From Planctomycetota bacterium (lineage in GTDB: Bacteria > Planctomycetota > UBA1135 > GCA-002686595): a stretch of DNA of 64,000 nt. The stretch is taken from contig JAIOPM010000049.1 of NCBI GenBank assembly GCA_021413885.1, forward strand, positions 1-64,000. The letters run 5' to 3'. The position numbers were made by a program, and so were the translations under genes. Positions 8,582-17,994 of the stretch are shown piece after piece (position 1 is the first letter of the stretch; each line of letters begins with the position of its first letter). A model generated the notes under the pieces. The model worked only from the letters and a program-made list of their open reading frames with translations. It was not told the DNA's origin and did no database searches.

Positions 8582-10561
8582 GTGAGTCGAATTCTGTTGA
8601 TCGACGACGAGGCCGCTGCCCGGCTCGTCCTGCAGAACCGTCTCAAGGATCTCGGTCACGAAGTCGTCCTCGCCGAGAACGGTGCGAAGGGCTTGCTCGA
8701 GGCGCGAGAGGGTGGATTCGACGTGATCCTCGTCGAGGCCGCTCTTGGCGCCGGAGTCACCGGCGTAGAGGTTTGCCGACGGTTGAAGCAGATTCCCCAG
8801 AGCGCGTTGACGCCGCTCGTGATGGTCGCGCGTTCGGGCGCGACTCGCGAGGACGTGCACCAAGCCTTCGAGGCGGGTTGCGAGTACGTGCTGCAGAAGG
8901 CGGACATGGTTCTCTTCGAGGACGTGTTGCGCACCGTGTTGCGTCTCAAGGCTCAGTACGACGAGTTCGCGCGACAGCTGCGCGCCGTCGAAGCCGAGAT
9001 GCGGCGCAAGAGCGAGGAACGCCAACATGAGACCGATCGCGAGGTCGTGCGCGGCGATTCGGGCGAACATGGGCTCGTCGGACGCGAGCTCGCCGCCGGA
9101 AAACCGGACGGCGTTCTGTTGGTCGACGCCGAAGGCATCGTGCGTTGCGCCGATCGCGGCGCGCGCGAGCTCCTCGGCGCGACCGTCGAAGGCAAGAACC
9201 TCGGCCGCCTCGCGCCGAACACGCGCCTCGAGGCGTTCGTCCGCGACGCGCACACCGAGGGCCGCGAAGGCTATCGCTTCGACGTGCGTCCGACCGGCGC
9301 GCGCGCCAGCCGCTCGCTGACCGCGTCAGTCGTTCCGTTGGTCGCCAATCCCGGCGAACGGGATCCGGGCATGCGCGTCGTGATGTTGCTCGACGCCGGC
9401 AAGCGCCGTGTCGCGTCGGAACTCTTGCGCGTGCAGGAGTATTCGATCCCGCGTCCCGAGGTCGGCGTCCTGCTCGAAGCCGCGCGCCGCGCTTTCGGCG
9501 CGTCGAGCGTCGTCGGCAACGGCGTAGCGACGCGCGGTGCTCGCGCCGCGGTCAACGAGTTCGCGCACACGAGTGAACCAGTGCTGATCCTCGGTGAGGC
9601 CGGCGTCGGCAAGCAGCACCTCGCGCGCTCGTTGCACTTCTCCGGTTCGCTGACCGGCCCGTTCCTGCCGATTTCGTGCGCTGCGCTGTCGGCGTCGAAT
9701 CTCGACAGCGAGCTCTTCGGCCACGTCCGCGGCGCGACGCCCGAGGCGGTCACCGATCGCCCCGGCCTGATCCAACAAGCCGCGCACGGCACGATCTATC
9801 TCTCCGAGGTCGATCATCTGGCGCCCGAGCTCCAGAAGAAGCTCCTGCGCGCACTGCGCGACGGCGAAGTCCAACGCGTCGGTTCCGAACGCGTCGAGCG
9901 TTGCGACGCACGCTTCGTCGTCTCCGCCGAGGTCGACTTGGGGCGGCTGGTGAGCCAAGGCGTCTTCCTGCGCGAGCTGCTCGAGCTCGTCCACAGCCGC
10001 ACGGTCGTGTTGCCTGCGTTGCGCGAACGTCGCGAGGACGTTCCCGCTCTCGCTCAACATTTCCTCGAACGCTTCGGCGCTTCGCGCAACGACCTCGAGG
10101 TCTCCGACGACGCGTTGTTGGTGCTCGAGAGCCATGTGTGGCCCGGCAACGTGCGCGAGCTCGAAACCACGATGGAGAAGGCGGTCGCCGCCGCTCACCA
10201 CCTCGCGGTGATCGACGTCGTGCACCTGCCCGCCGCGCTGCGCGAACTCCACGGCCGTCTCGACCATCGCGAGATCGCGCCCGCGCCGCGTCCCGATCAC
10301 GTCGCGATCGGCGGCACGCACCTCGTCAGTTCCTCGGTGCCGCCGGCGAGCTTGGTGCGCAGCGACTTCGCGTCCGCGTCGCGCGCCCGCCAACCGTGGG
10401 ACATCGCCGACGACGAACCGGTCAGTCTCGATCTCTACGAGAAGAAGTGCTTGTTGCGCGCGTTGCACGAAACCGGCGACGACAAACTCGCCGCCGCGCG
10501 CCTGCTGAAGGTCGGGAAGAGCACGCTCTACCGCAAGCTGAAACGCTTCGGCATCACCTAG
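8582..10561 (+). CDS. NtrC-family-like regulator with degenerate receiver and AAA+ motor
   Basis: 659 aa from GTG 8582, preceded by GGAGGAGA 6 nt upstream. Domains in order: receiver (1-125), coiled-coil linker (125-160), PAS-like segment (165-280), AAA+ (about 320-500), Fis-type HTH (about 615-659, ending TLYRKLKRFG). The receiver keeps Asp8/Asp9 and Lys106 but has Glu52 (ILVEAAL) where the phosphorylated Asp should be. Walker A is intact (GEAGVGKQ, 338-345). The sigma-54 contact loop GAFTGA is GATPEA (384-389), and the Walker B Asp is Ser (IYLSEVD, 405-411). Probably a DNA-binding regulator that does not activate sigma-54 in the usual way. Confidence 0.9.
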   Translation: MSRILLIDDEAAARLVLQNRLKDLGHEVVLAENGAKGLLEAREGGFDVILVEAALGAGVTGVEVCRRLKQIPQSALTPLVMVARSGATREDVHQAFEAGCEYVLQKADMVLFEDVLRTVLRLKAQYDEFARQLRAVEAEMRRKSEERQHETDREVVRGDSGEHGLVGRELAAGKPDGVLLVDAEGIVRCADRGARELLGATVEGKNLGRLAPNTRLEAFVRDAHTEGREGYRFDVRPTGARASRSLTASVVPLVANPGERDPGMRVVMLLDAGKRRVASELLRVQEYSIPRPEVGVLLEAARRAFGASSVVGNGVATRGARAAVNEFAHTSEPVLILGEAGVGKQHLARSLHFSGSLTGPFLPISCAALSASNLDSELFGHVRGATPEAVTDRPGLIQQAAHGTIYLSEVDHLAPELQKKLLRALRDGEVQRVGSERVERCDARFVVSAEVDLGRLVSQGVFLRELLELVHSRTVVLPALRERREDVPALAQHFLERFGASRNDLEVSDDALLVLESHVWPGNVRELETTMEKAVAAAHHLAVIDVVHLPAALRELHGRLDHREIAPAPRPDHVAIGGTHLVSSSVPPASLVRSDFASASRARQPWDIADDEPVSLDLYEKKCLLRALHETGDDKLAAARLLKVGKSTLYRKLKRFGIT

Positions 10562-10567
10562 GTCTGA

Positions 10568-12526
10568 CTACAGCGTCACGCGCACCGGTTCGCTCGCGAA
10601 CGCGAACGGGCCTTCGCCCTGAGCGCCGGGATTGCGCAGCACCGCGCGCACCTCGACGAAATGGACGTCGCGGGGGAGCTCGAACTCGACGAAACGAATC
10701 GTCCGCGCTCCGGTCGGGAAGAGCAGGATCGAGCGGCGCGCCAGCGTGTCCGAGTCGCGCGAGAAACGTCCGTGCGGCTCGAGCGACCACAGGTGTTGTT
10801 CGTCGTCGACCGCCTGAACGCGCAAGTCGACGATCTCCTCGTGCGCTCGATGGTGCACGTCGACGCGCCAACGGCCGTCGGTCGACTCGACCAACACGCG
10901 CGGCGCGAGATGCAGATCCTTGCGGCGCAGCAAGTACATCGGCGCGTCGACCGCGGCGCCGGCGACGCGCGACGACGGGCCGAGCGAGACCGTGAACATC
11001 TCGTATTCGCCGAGGCGTTGCAGGATGTCGAGCGAGCGTTGCATGTCGTCGGGGTGCAGATCGAGGCGCTTCGCCCACGCTTCGGCGACCGTCTGCACCG
11101 TCGGCGCGTGCGCGCCGGAGTGGAGCATCGGCACGATGTAACTCGGCCGCTCGTCGAGCGCGGCGACGACGTCGGCGCGCGGCAGCGAACTCCACGAGCG
11201 CAAACGGTCCGTCCCCGGCGGCGGCGTCGCGCGACCGAGCACGTCGATCACGCGCAGCCGCGACAGATAGCCGACGGCTCCCGGCCACGCGGTGAGCACG
11301 GTCTCGTTCGCGTCGACTTGATCGCGCAGGAAGACACCGAGCGCGCGCAGTCGCTCCGTCGCAGCGATCTCCTCGGCGAGCCCGAGTCGTCCGAGCGGTC
11401 GTTGATAGCCGAACGGCCCGGTCGAGTGCGGCGCCATCCACTTGCGGTGCAGCGCTTCGATGCGGAACGGTCCGAGGTCGCCGGGGAACTTGCTCGCGAG
11501 CGCCGAAACGGTGAGCCCGAGCAAGAACGCCGTCCACGCGAACTCGGGCCAACCGCGGCGCTTCGAGTCGAGCGCGATCGTCATCCCTTCCTGCACCGCG
11601 ACGAACCAGATCGGCAGGATCGGGACCATGCGCGCGAAGAACGGCAGCGGACCGCCGCCCATCCACGCCATCATCGCGCACCACACGAGCGACAGCACGA
11701 GCGCGCGCCGCCCGAGCGAATCGAGCACGCCGCGCGCCGCGTACCACAGCGGCACGATGATCAGGAACGCGCCACCGCCGGCGACCATGAAGTCGCGCAG
11801 GTAGGCGACGCCGGACCACAGACGCTCGCGGTCGTACTCGAAGAGCTCGTCCCCCGCCGGCGACGTCCACGTTCCAACCGAGAGCTTGCGCGCGATCGCC
11901 GTGACGATCAGCGCGGCGAGCGGCGCGAGGAACGGCAGGAAGCGTTCGCGCACGAAGGTGCCGCGCCAACCGCGCGCGAGCTCGAACGCGAAGAACACGC
12001 CGATCAACAACGCGCCCTCGGCCCGGACCAAGCACACGAGGATCATCGAGAGCGCGAAGATCAGCGGATGCGCGCGCTCTTGCGCGAGGAACGCGATCGA
12101 GAGGAAGAGCGCGGCGGTCGTCATCTCGGTGCCGCTGCCGGCCGCGGCCGCCATCGGACCGCTGACGACGAGCAGCAGCGGCGCGATCACGCCCGCGAGA
12201 CGCAGCGGCGAGAACTTCGAGATCACGAGCACCGTCGCGAGCGCCGCGACGATCCCGACGGTCTGACAGAAGTTGGTGACGGTGAGGTAGAAGCGCTCGG
12301 CGAACGCCGCGACGCCGATCCACACGAGCGACGGATAGCTTTCGCCCGGCGGCAGATCCGGGTTCCACGCGAACACGCCGTTCTGCACCAGGTTGCGCGC
12401 CATGCGGAACGCGACGTGCGCGAAGTCGTAGGGCGGCGAGAGCGAACCGTTGGTGCTCGCGCAGATCGCCAACGTGTGCGCGAGCAGGACGACGAGCGCG
12501 AGGAACAGTGCGATCGTGCGGTTCAT
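10568..12526 (-). CDS. Polytopic membrane protein, GT-C glycosyltransferase-like
   Basis: 652 aa. The first about 350 residues hold roughly ten hydrophobic segments, with a conserved-looking loop after the first one (FAHVAFRMARNLVQNGVFAW) that resembles GT-C lipid-linked sugar transferases or flippase-like proteins. The last about 300 residues are soluble and probably periplasmic. No catalytic signature is clear enough to name a donor. It is the distal gene of the minus-strand set after thiI, with a 22-nt gap, and ends 7 nt from the convergent regulator gene. It could also be a membrane protein of unknown function. Confidence 0.65.
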   Translation of the reverse strand: MNRTIALFLALVVLLAHTLAICASTNGSLSPPYDFAHVAFRMARNLVQNGVFAWNPDLPPGESYPSLVWIGVAAFAERFYLTVTNFCQTVGIVAALATVLVISKFSPLRLAGVIAPLLLVVSGPMAAAAGSGTEMTTAALFLSIAFLAQERAHPLIFALSMILVCLVRAEGALLIGVFFAFELARGWRGTFVRERFLPFLAPLAALIVTAIARKLSVGTWTSPAGDELFEYDRERLWSGVAYLRDFMVAGGGAFLIIVPLWYAARGVLDSLGRRALVLSLVWCAMMAWMGGGPLPFFARMVPILPIWFVAVQEGMTIALDSKRRGWPEFAWTAFLLGLTVSALASKFPGDLGPFRIEALHRKWMAPHSTGPFGYQRPLGRLGLAEEIAATERLRALGVFLRDQVDANETVLTAWPGAVGYLSRLRVIDVLGRATPPPGTDRLRSWSSLPRADVVAALDERPSYIVPMLHSGAHAPTVQTVAEAWAKRLDLHPDDMQRSLDILQRLGEYEMFTVSLGPSSRVAGAAVDAPMYLLRRKDLHLAPRVLVESTDGRWRVDVHHRAHEEIVDLRVQAVDDEQHLWSLEPHGRFSRDSDTLARRSILLFPTGARTIRFVEFELPRDVHFVEVRAVLRNPGAQGEGPFAFASEPVRVTL

Positions 12527-12548
12527 CGCGTGGCTTGGTGCTGCGACC

Positions 12549-13748
12549 TCAGCCTTCCGGCGGGATCGAGACGAGTTCGGCGCTCGCGAGCGCGGCTTCG
12601 ACGAGTTGCTCGACGTTCAAACGCGACTCGAGTTCCTCGCAGAACTCTGGTCTGCCGCGGATCACCGGCTTGGTCGGCATGAAGAGCGTGCAACAGTCGG
12701 GTTCCTGCACCGCGGAGAGCTCGAACGTTCCGATGCGGCGCGCGAGGCGAATCGTCTCTTCCTTGTCGAAGGACACCAGCGGCCGAATGACGGGCAGCGT
12801 GGCGGCCGCTTGGATGCAGGTCAAGTTCTCGAGCGTCTGACTCGCGACTTGGCCGAGACATTCGCCGGTCACCAGCGCCTGCGCTTCCTCGCGTTCGGCG
12901 AGGCGGCTCGCGATGCGCTGCATCATTCGCCGGTAGAGCACCGTGCGGTACCCCGCGACTTCGAGGTCGCGGATCGCGATCTGGCTCGCCGCGAACGGCA
13001 CGACCCACAGACGGCTGTGACGCGGTTGGAAGCGAGAGAGCACGCGCACGAGATCGACGACCTTTTTTCTCGCGCTCTCGCCGATGAACGGCGCGGAGTG
13101 GTAGGTGACGTAAGCGAGTGAGAGCCCGCGCTTCATCGAGAGGTACGCCGACACCGGCGAGTCGAAGCCGCCCGAGATCAGGCAGAGCGCGCGACCGAGC
13201 GTGCCGACCGGCAATCCGCCCGGACCTTCGACGCGCCGCGCGAAGACGAACGCGCCTTCCGCGCGCACGTCGAGGCCGACGACGATGTCGGGTTCCTCGA
13301 GGTCGACCGTCAAACGCTCGTTGCGCTCCTTCAACCGTCCGCCGATCACGCGATCGAGTTCGACCGACGTCAGCGCGAAGCGTTTCTCCGAACGCGTCGC
13401 GCGCACGCGAAAACTCACCGGGCCGGGCGCTGTGCGTTCGGCGAGCGCTTCGTCGAGCACTTGCTCGGCCACTTTGCCGATCGCTTCGACGTCGAGCTCC
13501 GCGCGCCGCGTCGGCGACAGCGACGTGATGCCGAAGACTTCGCGCAGACGCGCGAGCGCGACTTCGGTGCGCCGCTCGGGGAACACGAACATGCGGCCCC
13601 AATGGCGTTCGACCTTCGCGGGCGCCACGGACTCGAGCGCGATGCGGATGTTGTTCGCGAGCTGACGTTCGAAGTCGACGCGGTTGCCGCCCTTGAGCGC
13701 GAGCTCGCCGTAGCGGACCAGGATCACGTCGGGATCCGGAGCGTTCAC
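12549..13748 (-). CDS. thiI: tRNA 4-thiouridine synthase ThiI (no rhodanese domain)
   Basis: 399 aa. N-terminal ferredoxin-like/THUMP region (about 1-170; VRYGELALKGGNR is the ThiI signature), then a PP-loop ATPase domain with SGGFDSPVSAYLSMKRG (about 192-208), YRRMMQRIA, and ALVTGECLGQVASQTLENL. ThiI adenylates U8 of tRNA and transfers sulfur to give s4U. The form of about 400 aa lacks the C-terminal rhodanese domain of the 482-aa E. coli protein. Such forms receive sulfur from a partner cysteine desulfurase, and the gene for one overlaps it by 4 nt upstream. DCCTLFMP (about 345-352) is the conserved Cys pair region. Confidence 0.95.
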   Translation of the reverse strand: MNAPDPDVILVRYGELALKGGNRVDFERQLANNIRIALESVAPAKVERHWGRMFVFPERRTEVALARLREVFGITSLSPTRRAELDVEAIGKVAEQVLDEALAERTAPGPVSFRVRATRSEKRFALTSVELDRVIGGRLKERNERLTVDLEEPDIVVGLDVRAEGAFVFARRVEGPGGLPVGTLGRALCLISGGFDSPVSAYLSMKRGLSLAYVTYHSAPFIGESARKKVVDLVRVLSRFQPRHSRLWVVPFAASQIAIRDLEVAGYRTVLYRRMMQRIASRLAEREEAQALVTGECLGQVASQTLENLTCIQAAATLPVIRPLVSFDKEETIRLARRIGTFELSAVQEPDCCTLFMPTKPVIRGRPEFCEELESRLNVEQLVEAALASAELVSIPPEG

Positions 13749-14905
13749 GCGTTCACCGCTGCGAGCTCGCGTTGGACTTCGACCAACGCCTGCGCCGCGA
13801 ACTCCGCTTCCGCGACCGTCGTCGTGCGCGCGAACGAGAAGCGCAGCACGTGGCGCGCTTCGTCCTCACCGAGGCCGAGCGCCGCGAGCGACGGACTCTG
13901 CGCGCCCTTCTTGCTCTGGCACGCCGCGCCGGCGCTGACGTACACGCCGCGACGTTCGAGATGGTGCATCACGACTTCGGCGGGCGCGACCCGCACGACG
14001 AGAGCGAGGATCGCGTCGACGATTCCTCGCGCGCGACGACCGGGTTCGAGCACGCGCGAGCCCGGCATCTCCGAGAGCCGCGCGACGATCGCCGCGCGCG
14101 CGGCCTTCGCCGCGGCGAGCGACGCAGCGCGTTCGAGCTCCGCGAAACGCAGCGCAGCCGCCAAACCGAGTGCGCCGGCGACGTTTTCGGTGCCCGAGCG
14201 CCGACCGCGTTCTTGTCCGCCGCCGACCAACAACGCTTCGACCGTCGAGTTCACGAGCACCAACGCGCCGACGCCTTGCGGCCCGTGGAGTTTGTGCGCG
14301 GAGAGCGCGAGCGAATCGCAGCCGAGCTCCGCGAGCGCGCACTCGATCTTGCCGACCGCTTGCACCGCGTCGACGTGCACGCGTGCGTGCGGCGCGCGCG
14401 CGCGCACGACGCGCGCGAGCTCGCGCAGCGGATACACCGTGCCGAATTCGTTCGACACCAACATCTGCGCGACCAACACGACGTCCGGCGCGAGCCGCCG
14501 CGCGAGATCCTCGAGATCGACCGAGCTGTCCGCGTCGAGCGCGAGCGTCTCGACCGCGAAGCCTTCGCGTTCGAGCGCTTCCGCGGCCTCGCGCACGCTC
14601 GGATGTTCGGTCGCGCCGACCAACACGCGTCGCCCGTGCTTGCGTCCGGCGCGCGCTTGGCCGATCACGCCGAGGTTGTTGGCTTCCGTCGCGCCCGACG
14701 TGAACACGACGTCGGCGGCGCGCACGGCGAACGCTCGCGCGACCCCCGCTCGCGCGCCGTCGAGCGCCTCCGCCGCGGCGACGCCGAACGGATGGCGCGA
14801 CGACGGATTGCCGAAGCGCTCGCCCAACCACGGCTCCATCGCCGCGCGCACGCGCGGGTCGAGCGGCGTGGTCGCCGCGTGATCGAGATAAACGACCTGT
14901 GTCAC
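13745..14905 (-). CDS. Cysteine desulfurase (NifS/IscS family), paired with thiI
   Basis: 386 aa, PLP-dependent. N-terminus VVYLDHAATTPLDP, PLP-Lys in LSAHKLHGPQG, sulfur-accepting Cys in GAACQSKKG. It takes sulfur from L-cysteine as an enzyme persulfide. The 4-nt overlap with thiI indicates it supplies sulfur for s4U8, as in NifZ/ThiI pairs. Enzymes of this family can also release selenium from selenocysteine; whether this one feeds selenium metabolism cannot be told here. GTG start at 14905; a TATCCT box lies 6 nt upstream, a leaderless-type start. Confidence 0.93.
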   Translation of the reverse strand: MTQVVYLDHAATTPLDPRVRAAMEPWLGERFGNPSSRHPFGVAAAEALDGARAGVARAFAVRAADVVFTSGATEANNLGVIGQARAGRKHGRRVLVGATEHPSVREAAEALEREGFAVETLALDADSSVDLEDLARRLAPDVVLVAQMLVSNEFGTVYPLRELARVVRARAPHARVHVDAVQAVGKIECALAELGCDSLALSAHKLHGPQGVGALVLVNSTVEALLVGGGQERGRRSGTENVAGALGLAAALRFAELERAASLAAAKAARAAIVARLSEMPGSRVLEPGRRARGIVDAILALVVRVAPAEVVMHHLERRGVYVSAGAACQSKKGAQSPSLAALGLGEDEARHVLRFSFARTTTVAEAEFAAQALVEVQRELAAVNA

Positions 14906-14911
14906 CGCGTC

Positions 14912-14917
14912 AGGATA
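14912..14917 (-). promoter_or_regulatory. -10-like box TATCCT, 6 nt before GTG start
   Basis: On the minus strand TATCCT, then six bases, then the GTG start of the cysteine desulfurase. Identical box and spacing to the lipoprotein gene at 2044. It would give a leaderless transcript for the desulfurase-thiI-membrane protein set. Confidence 0.4.
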
Positions 14918-14929
14918 GCCGCGCGGCGA

Positions 14930-15943
14930 TCAAGGCTTCGATTCGGCGGTCGGCGTCGCGCCGCGCACGGTGAGGCGCGTGGTCTCGACGCTCGCGACTT
15001 CGCCGGCGCGAACCGCGACTTCGGCGACGGTCTTCACGTCCTCGCCCGCGCGCAATTCGACCGCGTACGAGCCGGCGTGCAGATCGGCGACGGCGTACGC
15101 GCCGTTCGCGTCCGACACGGTCGCGGGGAACGGATGCGCTTCGTCGCCCGCGACGTGGATCGACACCAGCGCGTCGGCGAGCGGCGAACCGTCCTGGTTC
15201 TCGACGCGACCGCCGAGCGCGCCGTCGCCGAGCTCGACGACGCACGTCGGCCGCGTGCCGTCGTGGACGAACGTGCTCGCGCTCGCCGCTGCGAGATCCG
15301 GCCACGAACCTCCGCGCGCCCACGCCGGCAAGACGCGCACGCGGTAGCGCCCGTGCGCGAGGCCTTCGAACCGGAACGCGCCCGCGGCGTCGACCTGCGC
15401 GCGCACCGGAACGGCGCCTTGGAAGACGTTCGGCGGATCGAGCGGCTCGAGCAACACCTCGCAACCTAGGTCGACGCCTTCGAGGGCGCGCGCGAGCGAG
15501 CCCTGGAGATCGGAACGCACGACGTCGGGCAGACGCGGAACGCTCTCGCGCGGCGGCGACAGCTTCCACTCGACTTCCTCGGCGCCCGGCCGCGCGCGAA
15601 AACGTTGGCTCGGGTAGCCGAGGGCGAGCACCAAGACCTCGACCTCCTCGTCGACCAAACCCTCGAGCCTGAACCGACCGTCGCGCTCGGTGTAGGCCCA
15701 CCGCGCCGCGTCGTCGGAGCGCGCGTAGACCGGCAGGTCGCCGACCGGCGCGCCGGATTCGTCGACGACGCGCCCGCGCAGGACGGCGTCGCCGGCGGGC
15801 AAGGTCACGGGCTCGAACTTCGACGCGTCGGGGCGGCGGAACTCGGTCGCGCCGATCAGGTCCAGGCCGCGGGGGCGAACGAAGTAGGCGAGCACCAGGC
15901 CGACGACGAGCACGACCGGCAGCCAGGTCACCAGCTTGTTCAC
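14930..15943 (-). CDS. Membrane-anchored carboxypeptidase-regulatory-like domain protein
   Basis: 337 aa. One N-terminal transmembrane segment (residues about 5-22), then beta-sandwich modules of the CarboxypepD_reg type: LRGRVVDESGAPVGDLPVYA with DGRFRLEGL, AAGAFRFEGLAHGRYRVRV, and LGGRVENQDGSPLADALV with ANGAYAVADLHAGSYAVEL. These are extracytoplasmic binding or structural modules of unknown ligand. GTG start at 15943 with GGAG 5 nt upstream and a TATACG box nearby. Two larger proteins with the same architecture occur at 32.9 and 50.1 kb, so this is a paralogous surface family. Confidence 0.78.
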   Translation of the reverse strand: MNKLVTWLPVVLVVGLVLAYFVRPRGLDLIGATEFRRPDASKFEPVTLPAGDAVLRGRVVDESGAPVGDLPVYARSDDAARWAYTERDGRFRLEGLVDEEVEVLVLALGYPSQRFRARPGAEEVEWKLSPPRESVPRLPDVVRSDLQGSLARALEGVDLGCEVLLEPLDPPNVFQGAVPVRAQVDAAGAFRFEGLAHGRYRVRVLPAWARGGSWPDLAAASASTFVHDGTRPTCVVELGDGALGGRVENQDGSPLADALVSIHVAGDEAHPFPATVSDANGAYAVADLHAGSYAVELRAGEDVKTVAEVAVRAGEVASVETTRLTVRGATPTAESKP

Positions 15944-16056
15944 ACCGCTCCGTATAGACGGTTTCGCGGAGCCCGTCCACGCGCGTGGAACGGACTCGGG
16001 CTTCCGGCCCGGAACGCGTCGCGGCGGCGTTCGCGCGGAGCGGGAGCTGGGGCGCG

Positions 16057-16086
16057 TTGACGCGCTTCCGGCACCACCTCTATACT
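16057..16086 (+). promoter_or_regulatory. Sigma-70 type promoter for the aroF operon
   Basis: TTGACG at 16057-16062, an 18-nt spacer, TATACT at 16081-16086, about 60 nt before the aroF ATG at 16148. This is the closest match to a housekeeping consensus promoter that I saw in the window. It sits in the 204-nt divergent region shared with the CarboxypepD_reg gene. Confidence 0.65.
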
Positions 16087-16147
16087 CCCGCGTTTCGATC
16101 CGGGAGCGCCGACGCCCAGCGCGCGCGCCGAACCGGGTTCCACCCCG

Positions 16148-17209
16148 ATGCTGCTGCGACTGCGCAAGAACCTATCCCGAGCGGAACTCGAGGCCGTTTT
16201 GGGCCTGGCGAGGGAGCTCGGCTACGGGACGCGCTTCCTCGACGGCGGGCGCGAGATCCTCGCGCTCGACGGCGTCGACGGCGGGCCCGAACCGGTCGGC
16301 GCGCCGGACCATCGCGCGCGCTTCGAGGACCTGGCCGCGGTCAGCGGCGTGCTCGACGCGGGCGAGTCCCACGAGCTCTTCGAGCGCGGCGAAGGTCGCG
16401 CCGACACGGTCGTCCGCGTCGGCGACGCGGCGTTCGGCGGCAAGCACATTTCCCTGGTCGCCGGCCCGTGCGCGATCGAGGACTTCGATTCGGCGCTCGA
16501 GATCGCGCGCGCGGTGCGCGAACGCGGCGCGACGTGTCTGCGCGGCGGCGCGTTCAAGCCGCGAACGTCGCCCTACTCGTTCCAAGGTGCGCGAGCGAAG
16601 GGGCTCGAGATCCTCGCGCAAGTCAAGCTCGCGACCGGCCTCGCGGTGGTGACCGAAGTGCTCGACCCGCGCGACGTCGCGGCGGTCGGCCAGGTCGCCG
16701 ACATGTTCCAGATCGGCTCGCGCAACATGCAGAACTCGGCGCTGCTGATCGAGGTCGGCAAGGCGAAGAAGCCGGTGCTCTTGAAGCGCGGTTTCGCGGC
16801 GACGCTGCGCGAGTTCCTGCTCGCCGCAGAGTACGTCCTCGCGCAAGGCAACGAACAAGTCGTGCTGTGCGAGCGCGGGATCCGCGGCTTCGATCCGTCG
16901 ACGCGCAACGTGCTCGATGTCGGCGCGGTCGCGTACTTGAAGCGCCTGACGCATTTGCCCGTCGTCGTCGATCCGTCGCACGCGTCCGGTCGTTCGGAGC
17001 TCGTCCGCCCGCTCTCGCGCGCCGGCCTCGCCGCGGGTGCCGACGGTTTGATCGTCGAAGTCCATCCGCATCCCGAGTTCACGCACTCCGACGGCGAGCA
17101 AGCGATCGACCTCGAAGAATTCCGTCTGGTCGCCGCCGACGCGCGCGCGATCGCCGCGCTCGACGGCCGTGAAGTCGTCGCGCCGCGAACGCAAGGTGCC
17201 AAGCGATGA
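16148..17209 (+). CDS. aroF: 3-deoxy-7-phosphoheptulonate synthase (type I-beta, AroF/AroA-like)
   Basis: 353 aa. An N-terminal regulatory-type extension (1-95) precedes the KDO8P/DAHP synthase barrel: GKHISLVAGPCAIEDFDSAL, RGGAFKPRTSPYSFQG, QIGSRNMQNSALL, LCERGIRGF, LPVVVDPSHASG, GADGLIVEVHPHP. It condenses phosphoenolpyruvate with erythrose 4-phosphate, the first step of the shikimate pathway. The short N-terminal domain is like the ferredoxin-like allosteric domain of type I-beta enzymes. First gene of a run with tpiA, overlapping it by 4 nt. Confidence 0.95.
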   Translation: MLLRLRKNLSRAELEAVLGLARELGYGTRFLDGGREILALDGVDGGPEPVGAPDHRARFEDLAAVSGVLDAGESHELFERGEGRADTVVRVGDAAFGGKHISLVAGPCAIEDFDSALEIARAVRERGATCLRGGAFKPRTSPYSFQGARAKGLEILAQVKLATGLAVVTEVLDPRDVAAVGQVADMFQIGSRNMQNSALLIEVGKAKKPVLLKRGFAATLREFLLAAEYVLAQGNEQVVLCERGIRGFDPSTRNVLDVGAVAYLKRLTHLPVVVDPSHASGRSELVRPLSRAGLAAGADGLIVEVHPHPEFTHSDGEQAIDLEEFRLVAADARAIAALDGREVVAPRTQGAKR

Positions 17210-17958
17210 GGAAGCCCTTCCTCGCCGGCAACTGGAAGATGAACCTCGATCGCAAGGGTTCCCTCGCGCTCGCGAAGAGCTTGCGCGAGAAATGCGGCTC
17301 GCGCACCGATCGCGAAGTCGGCGTGTGCCCGCCGTTCGTCTACCTCGACGAGGTCGTGCGCGCGCTCGCGGGCTCGAAGCTTCGCGTCGGCGCCCAGAAC
17401 TGCTCCGACGAAATCGAAGGCGCGTTCACCGGCGAAGTCAGCGCGCGGATGTTGAAGGACGTCGGTGTGTCGTTCGTGATCGTCGGCCACTCCGAACGTC
17501 GGCATCTCTACGGCGAGTCCGACGAGCTCGCGAACCGCAAGGTGCGCCAGGCGCTGGTCGCCGGCCTCGACGTGATCCTGTGCGTCGGCGAGTTGCTCGC
17601 CGAGCGCGACCAAGGCATCACCGAGCGCGTCGTCGCTCGCCAACTGACGCAAGGCCTGAAGGGCGTCGACGAACCCGACCTCGCGCGGATCACGATCGCG
17701 TACGAGCCGGTCTGGGCGATCGGCACCGGCCGCACCGCGACGCCCGAGCAAGCGGGCGAGGTCCACAACTACCTCCGCGGCGTGCTCGCGGGGCTCTACA
17801 CCGACGCGACCGCCGCCGAAGTCCGTATCCAATACGGCGGCAGCGTCAAACCGGACAACATCGCGAGCCTGATGGCCGCGTCCAACGTCGACGGGGCGTT
17901 GGTCGGCGGTGCTTCTCTCAAGCTCGATTCGTTCCTCTCGATCGTCGAGTACAAATAG
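17206..17958 (+). CDS. tpiA: Triosephosphate isomerase
   Basis: 250 aa, standard length. Catalytic set visible: Asn/Lys in GNWKMN (residues 8-13), His in IVGHSERRHL, Glu in AYEPVWAIGTG, and the phosphate loop YGGSVKPDN plus GGASL near the end. It interconverts dihydroxyacetone phosphate and glyceraldehyde 3-phosphate. The start codon overlaps the aroF stop (ATGA), so translation is coupled. secG follows 36 nt later, the common bacterial tpiA-secG order. Confidence 0.98.
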   Translation: MRKPFLAGNWKMNLDRKGSLALAKSLREKCGSRTDREVGVCPPFVYLDEVVRALAGSKLRVGAQNCSDEIEGAFTGEVSARMLKDVGVSFVIVGHSERRHLYGESDELANRKVRQALVAGLDVILCVGELLAERDQGITERVVARQLTQGLKGVDEPDLARITIAYEPVWAIGTGRTATPEQAGEVHNYLRGVLAGLYTDATAAEVRIQYGGSVKPDNIASLMAASNVDGALVGGASLKLDSFLSIVEYK

Positions 17959-17994
17959 GCGGTCGACGACGACTTCTTCGCGCGGAGCTCTCCC

